Source of the DNA: Streptomyces viridochromogenes
GTDB taxonomy: Bacteria > Actinomycetota > Actinomycetes > Streptomycetales > Streptomycetaceae
NCBI RefSeq assembly: GCF_001270495.1
Contig: NZ_LGUR01000216.1
Span: 6,572 to 70,571, forward strand
Length of the DNA: 64,000 nucleotides
Direction of reading: 5' to 3'
Below the pieces are notes generated by a model that saw only the letters and a list, made by a program, of their open reading frames with translations, searched no databases and was not told the origin of the DNA. This document shows, piece by piece, positions 51,405 through 60,391 of the stretch. The translations under genes were made by a program, and so were the position numbers. Numbering within the stretch: the first letter of the stretch is position 1; each line of letters begins with the position of its first letter.

Positions 51405-51821
51405 TCTCTCAAGGCTGAAGTGATGCGCCGGATGGTCGACGCCGCGGTGAGCATCGGCGGGCTCATCGACACCGCCTTCTCCCCCGAGGCCGCCGCCCGG
51501 CTCCGATTCGGCATGCCCGGCATCTTCGGCAACTCCCTGCGGCTGGACGCCGAGCCGAGCCTCGCCGAACTCCAGGCCGCCATGGCCGCCTTCTCGCTGC
51601 GTACGCAGGGGCTCCTGGACGACTGGGGCAGCGACCCCGTGCCGCTGCTGTACGTCAACGGAGACCAGGACCAGCACGTCCCGGCCGACGACTCCAGGCC
51701 CCTCGAGTCCCGCCCGAACACCGTCGTCCGGCTCGTGCCGAACGCCACCCACAGCGCCATGCAGAAGGCCCAGGAGATCGTCCCCTGGAGCCTGCAGTGG
51801 CTCCGCGACCAACTGGCCTGA
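51405..51821 (+). pseudogene. Alpha/beta hydrolase C-terminal fragment
   Basis: '[22 protein letters not shown]', then '[21 protein letters not shown]' (catalytic Asp region) and '[28 protein letters not shown]' (catalytic His). These are the last third of a FrsA/esterase-like hydrolase; the Ser-bearing N-terminus is missing. It is in the same frame as the RIP homologue with no stop codon between them after the amber, which is probably coincidental. Confidence 0.65.
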
Positions 51822-52204
51822 CCGCGCCACCACGCCGTCGAGCCCCGAGGCGGTTCTCAAGCCGTCGGCGCCACCGACGACGACCGGGCGGCGCATGCCG
51901 CCCGTACGCATCCCCTCGACGAGGGACACGAACCCGGGTGAAGGCGGCCAGGGCGGCATCCGGTGCACCGCAGCCAAACTGGAGACGGCCGCCAAGAAAG
52001 GCTTCACCGCCGAGGTCGTGATCAGCAACGGCATCGCGACCACCATCCGCGACAGCCACTGAGCCGCAGGCCGGCCGGAATGCGCCGCGCTGGATGCGGC
52101 CCAGTGCGGCGATGCGGCGCCGACCGGTGCGGGTGGGCGGGCGCACGCGTCGAGCCCCCACACATCACCTGGACCGCCGCACGCGCCGGCCAGGAACGGC
52201 GGCA

Positions 52205-52385
52205 CACCGTCCCGAAGTCGGGGTTGGTCCAGTCGGCGACGGGTCCTTCGGGGAGGTAGGCGAAGTACTTGCGGTACTTGCGGGCGCCGGGGAACTGCCG
52301 CAGCAGCACCAGGGGCACGCCCGTCAGAGCCGGTCCGGCGACTCCCCGGCCGTTGGCGAGTGCCTCCTTGGCGACCGGTGGCGGC
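52205..52385 (-). pseudogene. FemAB-like aminoacyltransferase fragment
   Basis: The leftward frame has 'GVPLVLLRQFPGARKYRKYFAYLPEGPVADWTNPDFG'. It resembles the N-terminal part of FemX/FemAB peptidoglycan-bridge enzymes (VLLRQ-P-KYFAYLPEGP-DW). It has no proper start or continuation. The neighbouring 51822-52204 and 52386-52609 stretches contain only unassigned scraps, one ending 'AAKKGFTAEVVISNGIATTIRDSH'. Confidence 0.5.
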
Positions 52386-52609
52386 CGGGTGGCGAAGGCC
52401 CCACCCCGGCTCCGCCGCTGCCGTCCAGGGCGGCGACAGCGGCGGGCCGCCTGGCGTCGCAGCGTCGTCACGCGTCCGGCAGCCGGGGTGCGAGTGCGGT
52501 GTCGACCAGGGCCGGGGCGATCATCGGCGGTACGCGCTGTGCCTCCGCCTCGGTCCGCGGCTACAGCTGTCGCGTGGTTGCGCGGCCCTGCGGAGTATCT
52601 GGTCGGGGT

Positions 52610-53494
52610 TCAGGACCCGGTGGAGTCGGACGGCGGACGCGGGCCGCCGAAGCCGTGTTCCGAGAGGTCGAACCAGTTGCCCTCCGGATCCATCGCCCGG
52701 TACTCGGCGAAGGGACGGTTGGTGAAGCGTTCAGCCGGCTTCGGAGTGCCGGCCGCCACCAGGGCCTCGGTGGTGGCCGCCGTGTCCTCGATGTGGAATC
52801 CGAAGTGGTTGAAGCCGACCGGGGTCTCACCGTCGAGCTGATGCTTGATCAGGGCGAGGGAGAGATAGCCGTCGGACAGGAAGCAACTGCCGTCCGGATC
52901 ACGGTGGAAGAGTTCCATCGCGAAGACCGAGGAGTAGAACTCGGCCAGCTTCTCCGGGTCGCGGGCCACGATGGCCAGGTGGCGCAGTCTCGGCCGGGCG
53001 GCGGTGGGTTCGTCCACGGTGGAATCCTTCGAGTCGGGGGCCTGCTGCACCGGGCGGGGCGCGGGGATCATGTTGTGGAACGCGCTGATCAACCAGTGGC
53101 GCTGTGCTGTCCGTTCCACGACGGCCAACGCGTGCGTGGTGGTCAGCGGCTGCCCGTCCGGGGCGGTGACGGTCGACTCCGCCTCCACCGTGGCCAGGTC
53201 GGGGCGGAGGAATCGGACGGCCACGACGCGTGCGTCGAGGACGGTTCCGGCGTACGGCCCCTGGAAGAGGGCGTCGTGCCCGGCCGCGACGCCGGCCCGG
53301 CCGAAGGGCTTGTCGCCTCGTACGGTCGTGAAGTCACAGTCCTCCGCGAAGCTCGCGGCGAAGAGCGCGGCGTCACCTGCCGCCCAGCCGCGGGCCATCT
53401 CGGCCCACAGGGCGCGGATCGCCCGAGCGTCGTCCTGGGTGCCGGCCTCGACGCCGACCTGGGCGGGGGTGTTCGTTCCTTCGGGCTGCTGCAT
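52610..53494 (-). CDS. SnoaL-like/VOC (glyoxalase) fusion protein
   Basis: 294 aa from ATG at 53494, only 5 bp after the JAMM gene's stop; the open frame extends upstream to 53845 without homology. Residues about 20-150 are a SnoaL/SgcJ-type NTF2-like domain ('AIRALWAEMARGWAAGDAALFAASFAEDCDF', 'HALAVVERTAQRHWLISAFHNM'). Residues about 165-285 are a vicinal-oxygen-chelate domain ('LRHLAIVARDPEKLAEFYSSVFAMEL', 'FNHFGFHIEDTAATTEALVAAG', 'FAEYRAMDPEGNWFDLSEHGF') with the His/Glu metal ligands. The two folds are usually separate proteins; joined, they suggest a small-molecule binding or tailoring enzyme. It is the last gene in the decarboxylase-JAMM set. Confidence 0.85.
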   Translation of the reverse strand: MQQPEGTNTPAQVGVEAGTQDDARAIRALWAEMARGWAAGDAALFAASFAEDCDFTTVRGDKPFGRAGVAAGHDALFQGPYAGTVLDARVVAVRFLRPDLATVEAESTVTAPDGQPLTTTHALAVVERTAQRHWLISAFHNMIPAPRPVQQAPDSKDSTVDEPTAARPRLRHLAIVARDPEKLAEFYSSVFAMELFHRDPDGSCFLSDGYLSLALIKHQLDGETPVGFNHFGFHIEDTAATTEALVAAGTPKPAERFTNRPFAEYRAMDPEGNWFDLSEHGFGGPRPPSDSTGS

Positions 53495-53499
53495 CGCTG

Positions 53500-54219
53500 T
53501 CACACCTTCATCAGTGAACTCGTACGGATACGCAGATCGACCTCGGGGCACTCGGCGCCCTCGGAACCTTCGGCTGGGTGCTGGGGAGGCGGAGCCCAGG
53601 CGCCCAGGGCGTGGTAGAACTCGCCGTCCCGGCGCTCCAGGTAACAGATGATGTTGAGGGGCCACCCGGTCCGGCCGAAGAGATGACGGTCCATGGGAGT
53701 CGGGCGCTCGCTGAGCATCTGGCCGCGTTCCGACGGCGGGCCGAGGCGGTGCCAGTCCGGGTGCATGTGGATGGAGCCGAGCAGGTCCATCCCCAGGGCC
53801 TCGGCCTCGCGGGACGCACTGAGGAGGTCGCTGGAGTCCATCCACCAGCCGCGGTGCTCGTTCTCGTAGGCAGGCCCGAACTTCGGCACGATCGTCTCGC
53901 GGAACTCCCGTCGAGCCGCCGGATCACTGGTGCGGGCGTTACGGCCGAAGGCGACACGCCGTACGTGGTAGGTCGTCGCCTCCGCGTTGCCGAGCAAGAG
54001 CGCGAAACAGGGCAATGGGGCTTCGGGGGTGATGAGTTGGTACTCAGCGGCAGCCACGGCAAGGAAGTCCGCGAGTGCCTGGTCGTCCATCAGGACGGTC
54101 GGAGGAGCGGGGGTGGTGCCACCGGTTGCGGAACAGTCGGCCGAGCTCCATCTTGCGTCCGGCGAACCGGACCCGGATGCGTTCGTCACAGCGGACATGG
54201 GTGTGGTCTCCGTCGACAT
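53500..54219 (-). CDS. JAMM/MPN-like metalloprotease-type protein
   Basis: 239 aa from ATG at 54219; internal ATGs at 54198 and later are possible because the first ~45 residues are low complexity. The core has 'AAEYQLITPEAPLPCFALLLGNAEATTYHVRRVAFGRNART' and the metal site 'LGSIHMHPDWH' with 'RPTPMDRHLF' downstream. This fits the MPN+ pattern E...H-x-H-P...(S/T)-x2-D. JAMM proteins cut isopeptide bonds or trim sulfur-carrier proteins after Gly-Gly; in bacteria some work in sulfur incorporation into natural products. No ThiS/MoaD-like partner is visible in this window. It is likely co-transcribed with the SnoaL-VOC gene 5 bp downstream. Confidence 0.7.
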   Translation of the reverse strand: MSTETTPMSAVTNASGSGSPDARWSSADCSATGGTTPAPPTVLMDDQALADFLAVAAAEYQLITPEAPLPCFALLLGNAEATTYHVRRVAFGRNARTSDPAARREFRETIVPKFGPAYENEHRGWWMDSSDLLSASREAEALGMDLLGSIHMHPDWHRLGPPSERGQMLSERPTPMDRHLFGRTGWPLNIICYLERRDGEFYHALGAWAPPPQHPAEGSEGAECPEVDLRIRTSSLMKV

Positions 54220-54311
54220 GGGGGTGGGGAGGCCGTTGGAGCGGAGTGTCCGGAGACGCTACTTGAGCGTTCACGCTCGCAGGTCGACTGCCGTGAACTG
54301 TGGGGATTTCC

Positions 54312-54452
54312 CTACGGCTTGATAGGAACTTGCGGCCGGATGGTTCGCCACGACGAGGTGATGAGCGTCAGGTACGCCTCAGCGCGCAGCAGGCACGCAC
54401 GCTCCTCGCGCTGGGCGAGCGATTCGGCCTTGTGGATCGCGCCGCTCTGCAT
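54312..54452 (-). CDS. Possible 46-aa small protein between decarboxylase and JAMM genes
   Basis: ATG at 54452 to TAG at 54312 gives 46 residues (MQSGAIHKAESLAQREERAC... ending VPIKP). The frame opens further upstream, but no ribosome site is convincing. It fills most of a 300-bp gap in a likely operon. It has no Gly-Gly end, so it is not an obvious JAMM substrate. It could be a chance frame. Confidence 0.25.
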   Translation of the reverse strand: MQSGAIHKAESLAQREERACLLRAEAYLTLITSSWRTIRPQVPIKP

Positions 54453-54517
54453 CTTCAACGGCGACGTGCCCCCTGCCGCCTGGCAGTCCTCGCCTGATGC
54501 GCGGGCGGTCGTCGCCC

Positions 54518-55879
54518 TCAGGATCGGGTGAGCCGTTCGACGTGGTAGTGGATGTGCTCCACGTGGTGCTCGGATTCCGGTTTCATCAGCACGCTGCGGA
54601 GGATGCGCGCGCTGTCGGCGTCCGCGGTGATTTTGGGGTGGCGTGCGGTGAACGCCTCGCGGTCGGCTCTCAGGGTGCTCAGGAACACCGGGTCGGGGCT
54701 CGTCATGCCGTCCGCGAGGATGCGGGCGGAGGCCGTGTCGATGCCGCTCAGGGTGGCGGGGTCGACAACGGGGAAGTAGCTGACGATGTCCAGTTCCGGC
54801 TGTTGGTAGAGCTCCAGGTGGTCGGAGGTGGTGATCAGTTGTGCCCACTTCAAAGCGGCCCGGCGGCCCGCCGCCAGCACCCGGCCCAGGCCGTCGGCGG
54901 TGGGCGGGAGGAGCTGGAGGGTGAGCCACAGGGCGGCGGCCGAGGCGCCGGCGCGTGAGCATTCCAGGCTGATCTCGCCGAGGTGGAGCTCGCTGGAGGT
55001 GAAGTAGGTGTAGGGCGAGTCGTGGAGGTAGAAGCGCCCCACCTCGGGGTCGCGGAAGAGCACGGCCCCGCAGCCGTAGGGCTGGAGCCCGTGTTTGTGC
55101 GGGTCGACGACGACCGAGTCGCACCGGGCGATCGCCTGCCAGGGCTCGGGCGCGAGTCCCTCGGGCCCGTCGGCACCGGCCAGCAGGGTGAAGAAGCCGC
55201 CATAGGCGGCGTCGACGTGGAGGCGGACGCCGTAACGCTCTTTGAGGAGCAGGGCCTCGTGGATCGGGTCGACGGCGCCCAGCCCGGTGGTTCCGGCGGT
55301 CAGCACGACCGTGCCCACCCGGCCGCCGCGCAGCAGGTCCTCCAGCGCGTCGAGGTCCATACGTCCCCGGTTGTCCGTGGGGACCGCGTGTCCCTCCATC
55401 CCCAGCACACGGCACATGCGGCCGTGGGTGTAGTGGGCGTCCGCGCTGTACGCGACACCTCGGCCGGGGTGGAGTTCGCGGGCGACGAAGAGGGCTTCGA
55501 GGTTGGCGATCGTGCCGCTGGTCGTGAGGTGGCCGAGGTGGGTGTCGTAGCCGAACATGGCGGCCAGCTGAGCAACCGCCTCGCGTTCCATCCGGGCGGT
55601 GGCGGGGCCGCCGTCCAGAGCGTGGTTGTTGGGGTTGATCAGCATGGCGGTGAGGTAGCCGACCATCGCGGCGGGGTGCGGGGGCTTGAGCATCTGCCCC
55701 GCGTAGTGCGGGTGGAAGAACGGGTAGTTCTCCCGCAGTCTCCCCGTGAACTCCTCGAAGGCTGTCGCGAAGCGGTCGTCGTCGACCTGGAGTGACGGGT
55801 GCGGCTGGTAGGGGCCGAAGGTGTCGGCCCAGTCCTGTACCGCGTGGGTGGCTCGGCCGAGCCAGTACTGCAGGTCCAT
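54518..55879 (-). CDS. PLP-dependent group II amino-acid decarboxylase
   Basis: 453 aa from ATG at 55879 with GAGGGAC upstream. It has the group II decarboxylase/aminotransferase fold-I pattern: 'HPHYAGQMLKPPHPAAMVGYLTAMLINPNNH', 'GHLTTSGTIANLEALFVAREL' (PLP phosphate), 'HVDAAYGGFF' (Asp to the pyridine N) and 'SVVVDPHKHGLQPYGCGAVLF' with the Schiff-base Lys. Related to tyrosine/aromatic and aspartate decarboxylases; the substrate is not defined. It is divergent from a MarR regulator and heads a same-strand set with the JAMM and SnoaL-VOC genes. Confidence 0.9.
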   Translation of the reverse strand: MDLQYWLGRATHAVQDWADTFGPYQPHPSLQVDDDRFATAFEEFTGRLRENYPFFHPHYAGQMLKPPHPAAMVGYLTAMLINPNNHALDGGPATARMEREAVAQLAAMFGYDTHLGHLTTSGTIANLEALFVARELHPGRGVAYSADAHYTHGRMCRVLGMEGHAVPTDNRGRMDLDALEDLLRGGRVGTVVLTAGTTGLGAVDPIHEALLLKERYGVRLHVDAAYGGFFTLLAGADGPEGLAPEPWQAIARCDSVVVDPHKHGLQPYGCGAVLFRDPEVGRFYLHDSPYTYFTSSELHLGEISLECSRAGASAAALWLTLQLLPPTADGLGRVLAAGRRAALKWAQLITTSDHLELYQQPELDIVSYFPVVDPATLSGIDTASARILADGMTSPDPVFLSTLRADREAFTARHPKITADADSARILRSVLMKPESEHHVEHIHYHVERLTRS

Positions 55880-55931
55880 GGGGTGTCCCTCTATCCGATG
55901 TGACCGCCTGCGGGGCGGCGCGTCCACCATA

Positions 55932-55992
55932 GGATTTAGTTGAGCAGTCAGCAATTGATTGCTCAGTAATTGAGACATCAGTAAGTGATGTG
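55932..55992. promoter_or_regulatory. AT-rich divergent promoter with MarR-type operator
   Basis: TGAGCA (55941-55946) and TGCTCA (55960-55965) are inverted repeats, with CAATTGATTG between them and AATTGAG repeated just after. The region is strikingly AT-rich for this genome. It lies between the decarboxylase and marR genes, where a MarR dimer would control both. Confidence 0.55.
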
Positions 55993-56040
55993 GCAGTAAA
56001 CTCACAGGCCAGGACCGTCAGGATGGGAGGACCTGGGCAG

Positions 56041-56529
56041 GTGAATGCCGCGACCCGGCGGGGCGAGCAGGCCGCCCGCGCCGCAAACAGCCAGCTCGTT
56101 CACGACTTCGGGCTGTTGATCAAAGCCGCGACCCGCCTGGAGCAGCGGATCGACACCGACCTGCGACAGGAGTGCGGGATCAGCCACACGATGCTGGAGG
56201 TCCTCATCAGGCTGTGCCGAAAGCCGGGCGAGGAGGTCTCCCAGCGCCGGCTCGCCGACGACCTCACCCTCACCAGCAGTGGCACCACCCGGTTGATCGA
56301 CCGTATGGAAGAAGCCGGCCTGGTCTGCCGCGTCCCGTCACCGGACGACCGCAGAATCGTCCTGGTGGAACCGACCGATCACGGCCGTACCGTGTTCCTT
56401 CAGGCCGTGACCGTTCACTCTCGTGTCGTCGAGCGGTACTTCGTCACGCCCGTGGCCCGCGACGACTACAGCCGGCTGACCGGCGCGCTGAGCGATATCA
56501 ACGAGGCACTGCGCGACGCCGCCGGCTGA
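56041..56529 (+). CDS. MarR-family transcription regulator
   Basis: About 162 aa from GTG at 56041 (GGGAGG 12 bp upstream); ATG 56023 or GTG 55990 would lengthen it. The winged helix is typical: 'LIKAATRLEQRIDTDLRQECGISHTMLEVLIRLCRKPGEEVSQRRLADDLTLTSSGTTRLIDRMEEAGLV' and wing 'RVPSPDDRRIVLVEPTDHGR'. MarR proteins release DNA on binding phenolic or other small ligands, so they often govern catabolism or export. Divergent from the decarboxylase with an operator-like inverted repeat between, it is the probable local regulator. Confidence 0.9.
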   Translation: MNAATRRGEQAARAANSQLVHDFGLLIKAATRLEQRIDTDLRQECGISHTMLEVLIRLCRKPGEEVSQRRLADDLTLTSSGTTRLIDRMEEAGLVCRVPSPDDRRIVLVEPTDHGRTVFLQAVTVHSRVVERYFVTPVARDDYSRLTGALSDINEALRDAAG

Positions 56530-56861
56530 CATCACCGGCCCATGGCGGATTCCGCTGCGGGTGGTGCGCCGACAGCGCTGCGCCAGGGCGGAACCCGGTG
56601 GCCGGGCGACCGCGGTGACCCGCGTTCCGCCCGCGTAGCCGCGGTCCAGCACTGGGTGGCGGTGCTGTGCCGGTCGGGAGCCGGGGGCGACAGGGGGTGC
56701 GGTCGGTACGGTGGCTGCGCCCTGCCGGACGGCGAGCAGTACCAGCGCGTGGGATCCCGCGCGCGCCTCGGCCATTCGGCCATTGTCGAGGCGGCCCCCG
56801 TTCGGGCGGCGATGGCCGTTCGGCCGATCCTGCCGGGCCGCAGAATGCTTACTCTGGCGCC

Positions 56862-58091
56862 GTGAACCTTGTGCGCGTGATCGACGGACCGGCCGTGCCA
56901 GGCGGCCGTCGGCACAGAGGGCTGCACGCGGTCGGCGTGGCCCTGATGATCCTGGCGGCCGGCACGGACCTGCTGGAAGCGGGCCTCATGGCGGCACTGG
57001 GACCGCAGGACGGGTACAGCGTGACGCCGTGGCTGCAGCCCGCCACCGTGCTGCCGCTGTGCCTGGCCGCGGTGCTCTGGCCCACGGCCAGGCGGCCTGC
57101 GTGGGTCAGCCCCGCCCTGCGCATCGCGGTACCCGCCGGGGCCTCGGTGGCGTTGACGGTGGTCGCTGTCCTGACCGACTGGCCGATGGGGTTCGGCCTG
57201 GGGGAAATCGCGACACTGCTGTACCTGTTGCTGGTTGCCGTCCGTTCCTGCCCCGGGTGGTGGGCGACGGCGTTCGTGGGGCTGTGCGGCGTGGCCGTCG
57301 TCATCCTTCCTGCCAGGCTTCCCTCCCTCGACGGGCCTGGCGGAGGAGCCGGGCTGGGGCTCCTGCTTCCGGTCATGGTGGCCGCCGGACTGGGCGGCTA
57401 CCTGCGCTTCCTCGATCACCGCCGCCGCGCGATGGTCGACAGGACCCGCCGGAGCGAACGCCTCGCGATGGCCGCCGACCTGCACGACTTCGTCGCCCAT
57501 CACGTCACGGGGATCCTGGTGCAGACGCAGATGGCCCAGATGTTGGCCACCGACCCGGACCAACTGCGGCCCGTGCTACGGAACATCGAAACCTCCGCCA
57601 CCGAGGCCCTGGCCTCCATGCGGCGCACCGTCGGCCTGCTGCGCGAGGCCCCGGACCACACCGCCGCAACCGACGGCGCGAGCCGTCCGCTCGGCGATCT
57701 GGCGGCGCTCCCGAGCCTGGTCGAGGGCTTCGGCGGCCCCGTCGGCCCGAAGGTCGTCCTGCACCGCGACCCCGCCGTACCCGACGACCTCCCAGCCGAG
57801 GTACAGACAGCCGCGTACCGCGTCGTCCAGGAGGCCCTGACCAACGTCCGCCGCCACGCCGCCGACGCCGACGAGGTCACCGTGGACCTGGCCCACGACG
57901 GCCGCGCCCTGACGGTGACCGTGCGCGACGACGGCCGCGGCGGCACCCGGATCCCGCAGGCCGCGCGGGGCGGCGGCTTCGGCCTCGTCGGCCTCACCGA
58001 ACGCGTCACCGCCCTCGGCGGCGAACTGCACGCAGGTCCCCGTCCCACCGGCCAGGGCTGGGAGGTCACGGCGGTGCTGCCGACGGCTTAG
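56862..58091 (+). CDS. DesK-type sensor histidine kinase (orphan)
   Basis: 409 aa from GTG at 56862. Five or six TM helices (about 20-180) make a membrane sensor. 'AMAADLHDFVAHHVTGILVQTQ' is the HisKA_3 phospho-His box (His about 211), followed by 'AAYRVVQEALTNVRRHAADA' and 'GFGLVGLTERVTALGGELHAG' as ATP-binding boxes. The sequence just before the GTG (AATGCTTACTCTGGCGCC) looks like a -10 region of a leaderless promoter. No response regulator is encoded beside it within the window, so its partner must lie elsewhere or be lost. Intervals 56530-56861 and 58092-58732 contain nothing I recognise. Confidence 0.85.
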   Translation: MNLVRVIDGPAVPGGRRHRGLHAVGVALMILAAGTDLLEAGLMAALGPQDGYSVTPWLQPATVLPLCLAAVLWPTARRPAWVSPALRIAVPAGASVALTVVAVLTDWPMGFGLGEIATLLYLLLVAVRSCPGWWATAFVGLCGVAVVILPARLPSLDGPGGGAGLGLLLPVMVAAGLGGYLRFLDHRRRAMVDRTRRSERLAMAADLHDFVAHHVTGILVQTQMAQMLATDPDQLRPVLRNIETSATEALASMRRTVGLLREAPDHTAATDGASRPLGDLAALPSLVEGFGGPVGPKVVLHRDPAVPDDLPAEVQTAAYRVVQEALTNVRRHAADADEVTVDLAHDGRALTVTVRDDGRGGTRIPQAARGGGFGLVGLTERVTALGGELHAGPRPTGQGWEVTAVLPTA

Positions 58092-58732
58092 CGGCCAGGG
58101 CGTGACGTGTCGGCGGCCTGATTGACGTGACGCGGCACCGGGGGTGGGGAAGAGGATGCGTGGCCGGGGCGGACGCCGTCGCGTGAGCCGTTCATGCCGC
58201 GCACCTTGTTCTTGAGCTCCGGGCTGGAACAGGCAGTCAGGCAGAGGCTTTTCGTTTGTGATCCGTGGACCGGCCGATCGGTTCCCCGGCCTTACCCACC
58301 CTGCCCGTCGGCTGCCCGTCGGCTGCCCGGCGTCGAGGGGGGGACCGAACCAGAGCGTGCGGTCACCGACTTGGCTCTCTCCGCACCCCGCCATGGCTCC
58401 ACCGACCGGACGGGTGGACCGCTGCGGCTGCTACGGGTCGACCGCTCTGCCTGCTACTGCCAGACGTACCAACGGCAGTCGTAGCTACCGGAGTCGTCCC
58501 AAAACTGCTTGCTCGTTGTATCGCGCCGCATGCAGCACAGTGGATGCCATGCCGCACCGAGGGCCTGGTGATGCGGCTGCCGACCGTGTTCGCCCCCCGG
58601 TCGCCGCCATCCTCGCGGGCCGAGGGCCCGGCTCGTCCACCGCGGCGTGAACCGTCTCCCGTACTCACGCTGACTCGTGCACATGACGGTGGTCGGTACG
58701 CCATCCGTCTTCCGTCGACCAAGAGAGTGGGC

Positions 58733-59398
58733 ATGTCCATCGAACCCCCCGAGTCAACTGTCTCTCCCTCCGAAGGATATTCGGAGGGATATTCCGAGGG
58801 ATCTTCGTCCGCCCCGTCCCGGCGCACGTTCATCGCGACCACGGCCGTCGGCAGTGCTGTCGTGGCGGGCGGCCTGATAGGCGGGCCGTCCGTGTTCGGC
58901 GTCGAGCCGGCGGACGCCGCCACCCAGGCGCCGCCCACCAGCAGCGTCTCCGTGACCGTCAACGGCGAGCGCCGCACCGTCACGGTCGACAACCGGACCT
59001 CGCTGCTGGACCTGCTGCGCGAACGCATGGGGCTGACCGGATCGAAGAAGGGCTGCAACGCCGGCGCCTGCGGCGCCTGCACCGTCCTGGTCGACGGACA
59101 GCGGGTCAACTCCTGCCTGACGCTGGCGGTCCGGCTGGACGGCGCCGAGGTCACCACCATCGAGGGCCTGGCCAAGGGCGAACGGCTGCACCCGCTGCAG
59201 CAGGCGTTCATCGACCAGGACGCCTTCCAGTGCGGTTTCTGCACCTCCGGCCAGATCATGTCCGGCGTCGGCTGCATCAAGGAGGGCCACACCGGCTCAC
59301 CGGAGGAGATCCGGGAGTTCATGAGCGGCAACATCTGCCGCTGCGGCTGCTACGTGAAGATCGTGCGCGCGGTCGAGCAGACCGCGCACGGGAAATGA
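58733..59398 (+). CDS. Molybdenum hydroxylase Fe-S subunit with Tat signal
   Basis: 221 aa from ATG at 58733. The twin-arginine leader 'SRRTFIATTAVGSAVVAGGLIGG' follows a short duplicated peptide (GYSEGYSEGSS). The plant-type [2Fe-2S] site is 'KKGCNAGACGACTVLVDG' with a fourth Cys in 'VNSCLTLAV'. The second cluster domain has 'QCGFCTSGQIMS' and 'NICRCGCYVKI'. This is the small subunit of the xanthine oxidase family (PaoA/YagT-like). The Tat signal implies the folded holoenzyme is exported, as with periplasmic aldehyde oxidoreductase PaoABC. First gene of a five-gene unit. Confidence 0.92.
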   Translation: MSIEPPESTVSPSEGYSEGYSEGSSSAPSRRTFIATTAVGSAVVAGGLIGGPSVFGVEPADAATQAPPTSSVSVTVNGERRTVTVDNRTSLLDLLRERMGLTGSKKGCNAGACGACTVLVDGQRVNSCLTLAVRLDGAEVTTIEGLAKGERLHPLQQAFIDQDAFQCGFCTSGQIMSGVGCIKEGHTGSPEEIREFMSGNICRCGCYVKIVRAVEQTAHGK

Positions 59399-59410
59399 GG
59401 CACGGCCCCC

Positions 59411-60391
59411 ATGCATCCCTTCTCCTACACCAGGGCCACCGACACCCGGCAAGCCCTCCACGCCGGCCGCGACGGCGGCCGTTACATCGCCGGCGGCACC
59501 ACGCTGGTCGACCTGATGCGCGAGACCGTCGAACGCCCCCGCACGCTGGTCGACATCAGCGCCCTGCCGCTGCGCGAGATCATGGTCACCCGGCGCGGGG
59601 GCCTGCGCATCGGCGCGCTGGTGCGGATGTCCGAGGCCGCCGCCCACCGGGGGGTGCGCGCCCTGTACCCGGTGATCTCGCAGGCCCTGGAGCTGAGCGC
59701 GTCCGCGCAGCTGCGGAACATGGCGACCATCGGCGGCAACATCATGCAGCGCACCCGGTGCACGTACTTCCGCGATGTGACGGCCGCCTGCAACAAGCGT
59801 GAGCCGGGCTCCGGTTGCGCGGCCCTGCACGGCGTCAACCGCACCCACGCGATCCTCGGCACCTCCGACGACTGCGTGGCCACGCATCCCTCCGACGTGG
59901 CCGTGGCCTTCGCCGCCCTGGAAGCGAGCGTGCACCTGATGGGGGCGGACGGCGAGCGCACCGTGCCCTTCGCCGACTTCCTGCTCAAGCCGGGCAGCAC
60001 CCCGAACCGTGAACAGGCCCTGCGCCCAGGCGAGTTGATCACCGCGGTCGAGCTTCCGGCCCTTCCGCGCCCGCTGAGGTCGGGCTATCTGAAGGTCCGC
60101 GACCGGCAGTCCTACGAGTTCGCGCTGACCTCGGCGGCCGTCGCCCTGCACATCCGGCACGGGGTGATCCGCGAGGCGAAGGTGGCTGCCGGAGGCGTGG
60201 GCACCGTGCCCTGGAAGCTCACCGCCGTCGAACGGCAGCTGATCGGGCGGCGGCCGTCCGACGCCCTGTGGACCAAGGCCGCCGAACACGCCGCCGACGG
60301 GGCCCGGCCCCTCCAACACAACCGTTTCAAGGTCGAGTTGCTCAAACGGACCGTCGAGCGCCAGCTGCGCATCGTGGGAGGTGGCAAGTGA
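59411..60391 (+). CDS. Molybdenum hydroxylase FAD-binding subunit
   Basis: 326 aa from ATG at 59411. It matches the FAD subunit (CoxM/PaoB type): 'AGRDGGRYIAGGTTLVDLMRETVERPRTLVDIS' (FAD pyrophosphate loop), 'SASAQLRNMATIGGNIMQRTRCTYFRD' (FAD and Fe-S contact) and 'RDRQSYEFALTSAAVAL'. The insert with 'ACNKREPGSGCAALHGVNRTHAILG' holds two Cys residues that in PaoB-like enzymes bind an additional [4Fe-4S] cluster. Twelve bp after the Fe-S subunit and overlapping the Mo subunit by GTGA. Confidence 0.92.
   Translation: MHPFSYTRATDTRQALHAGRDGGRYIAGGTTLVDLMRETVERPRTLVDISALPLREIMVTRRGGLRIGALVRMSEAAAHRGVRALYPVISQALELSASAQLRNMATIGGNIMQRTRCTYFRDVTAACNKREPGSGCAALHGVNRTHAILGTSDDCVATHPSDVAVAFAALEASVHLMGADGERTVPFADFLLKPGSTPNREQALRPGELITAVELPALPRPLRSGYLKVRDRQSYEFALTSAAVALHIRHGVIREAKVAAGGVGTVPWKLTAVERQLIGRRPSDALWTKAAEHAADGARPLQHNRFKVELLKRTVERQLRIVGGGK

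Noticed and set aside
50868..51821. RIP-hydrolase natural fusion protein read through the amber codon
   Set aside because: The frame stays open, but it passes through antisense aldo/keto reductase sequence and joins a headless hydrolase; more likely chance than design.
58733..58830. Tandem-repeat structural element at the start of the Fe-S subunit
   Set aside because: It is only a duplicated GGATATTC-GAG unit coding GYSEGYSEG in the leader peptide; too short for a satellite or regulatory array.
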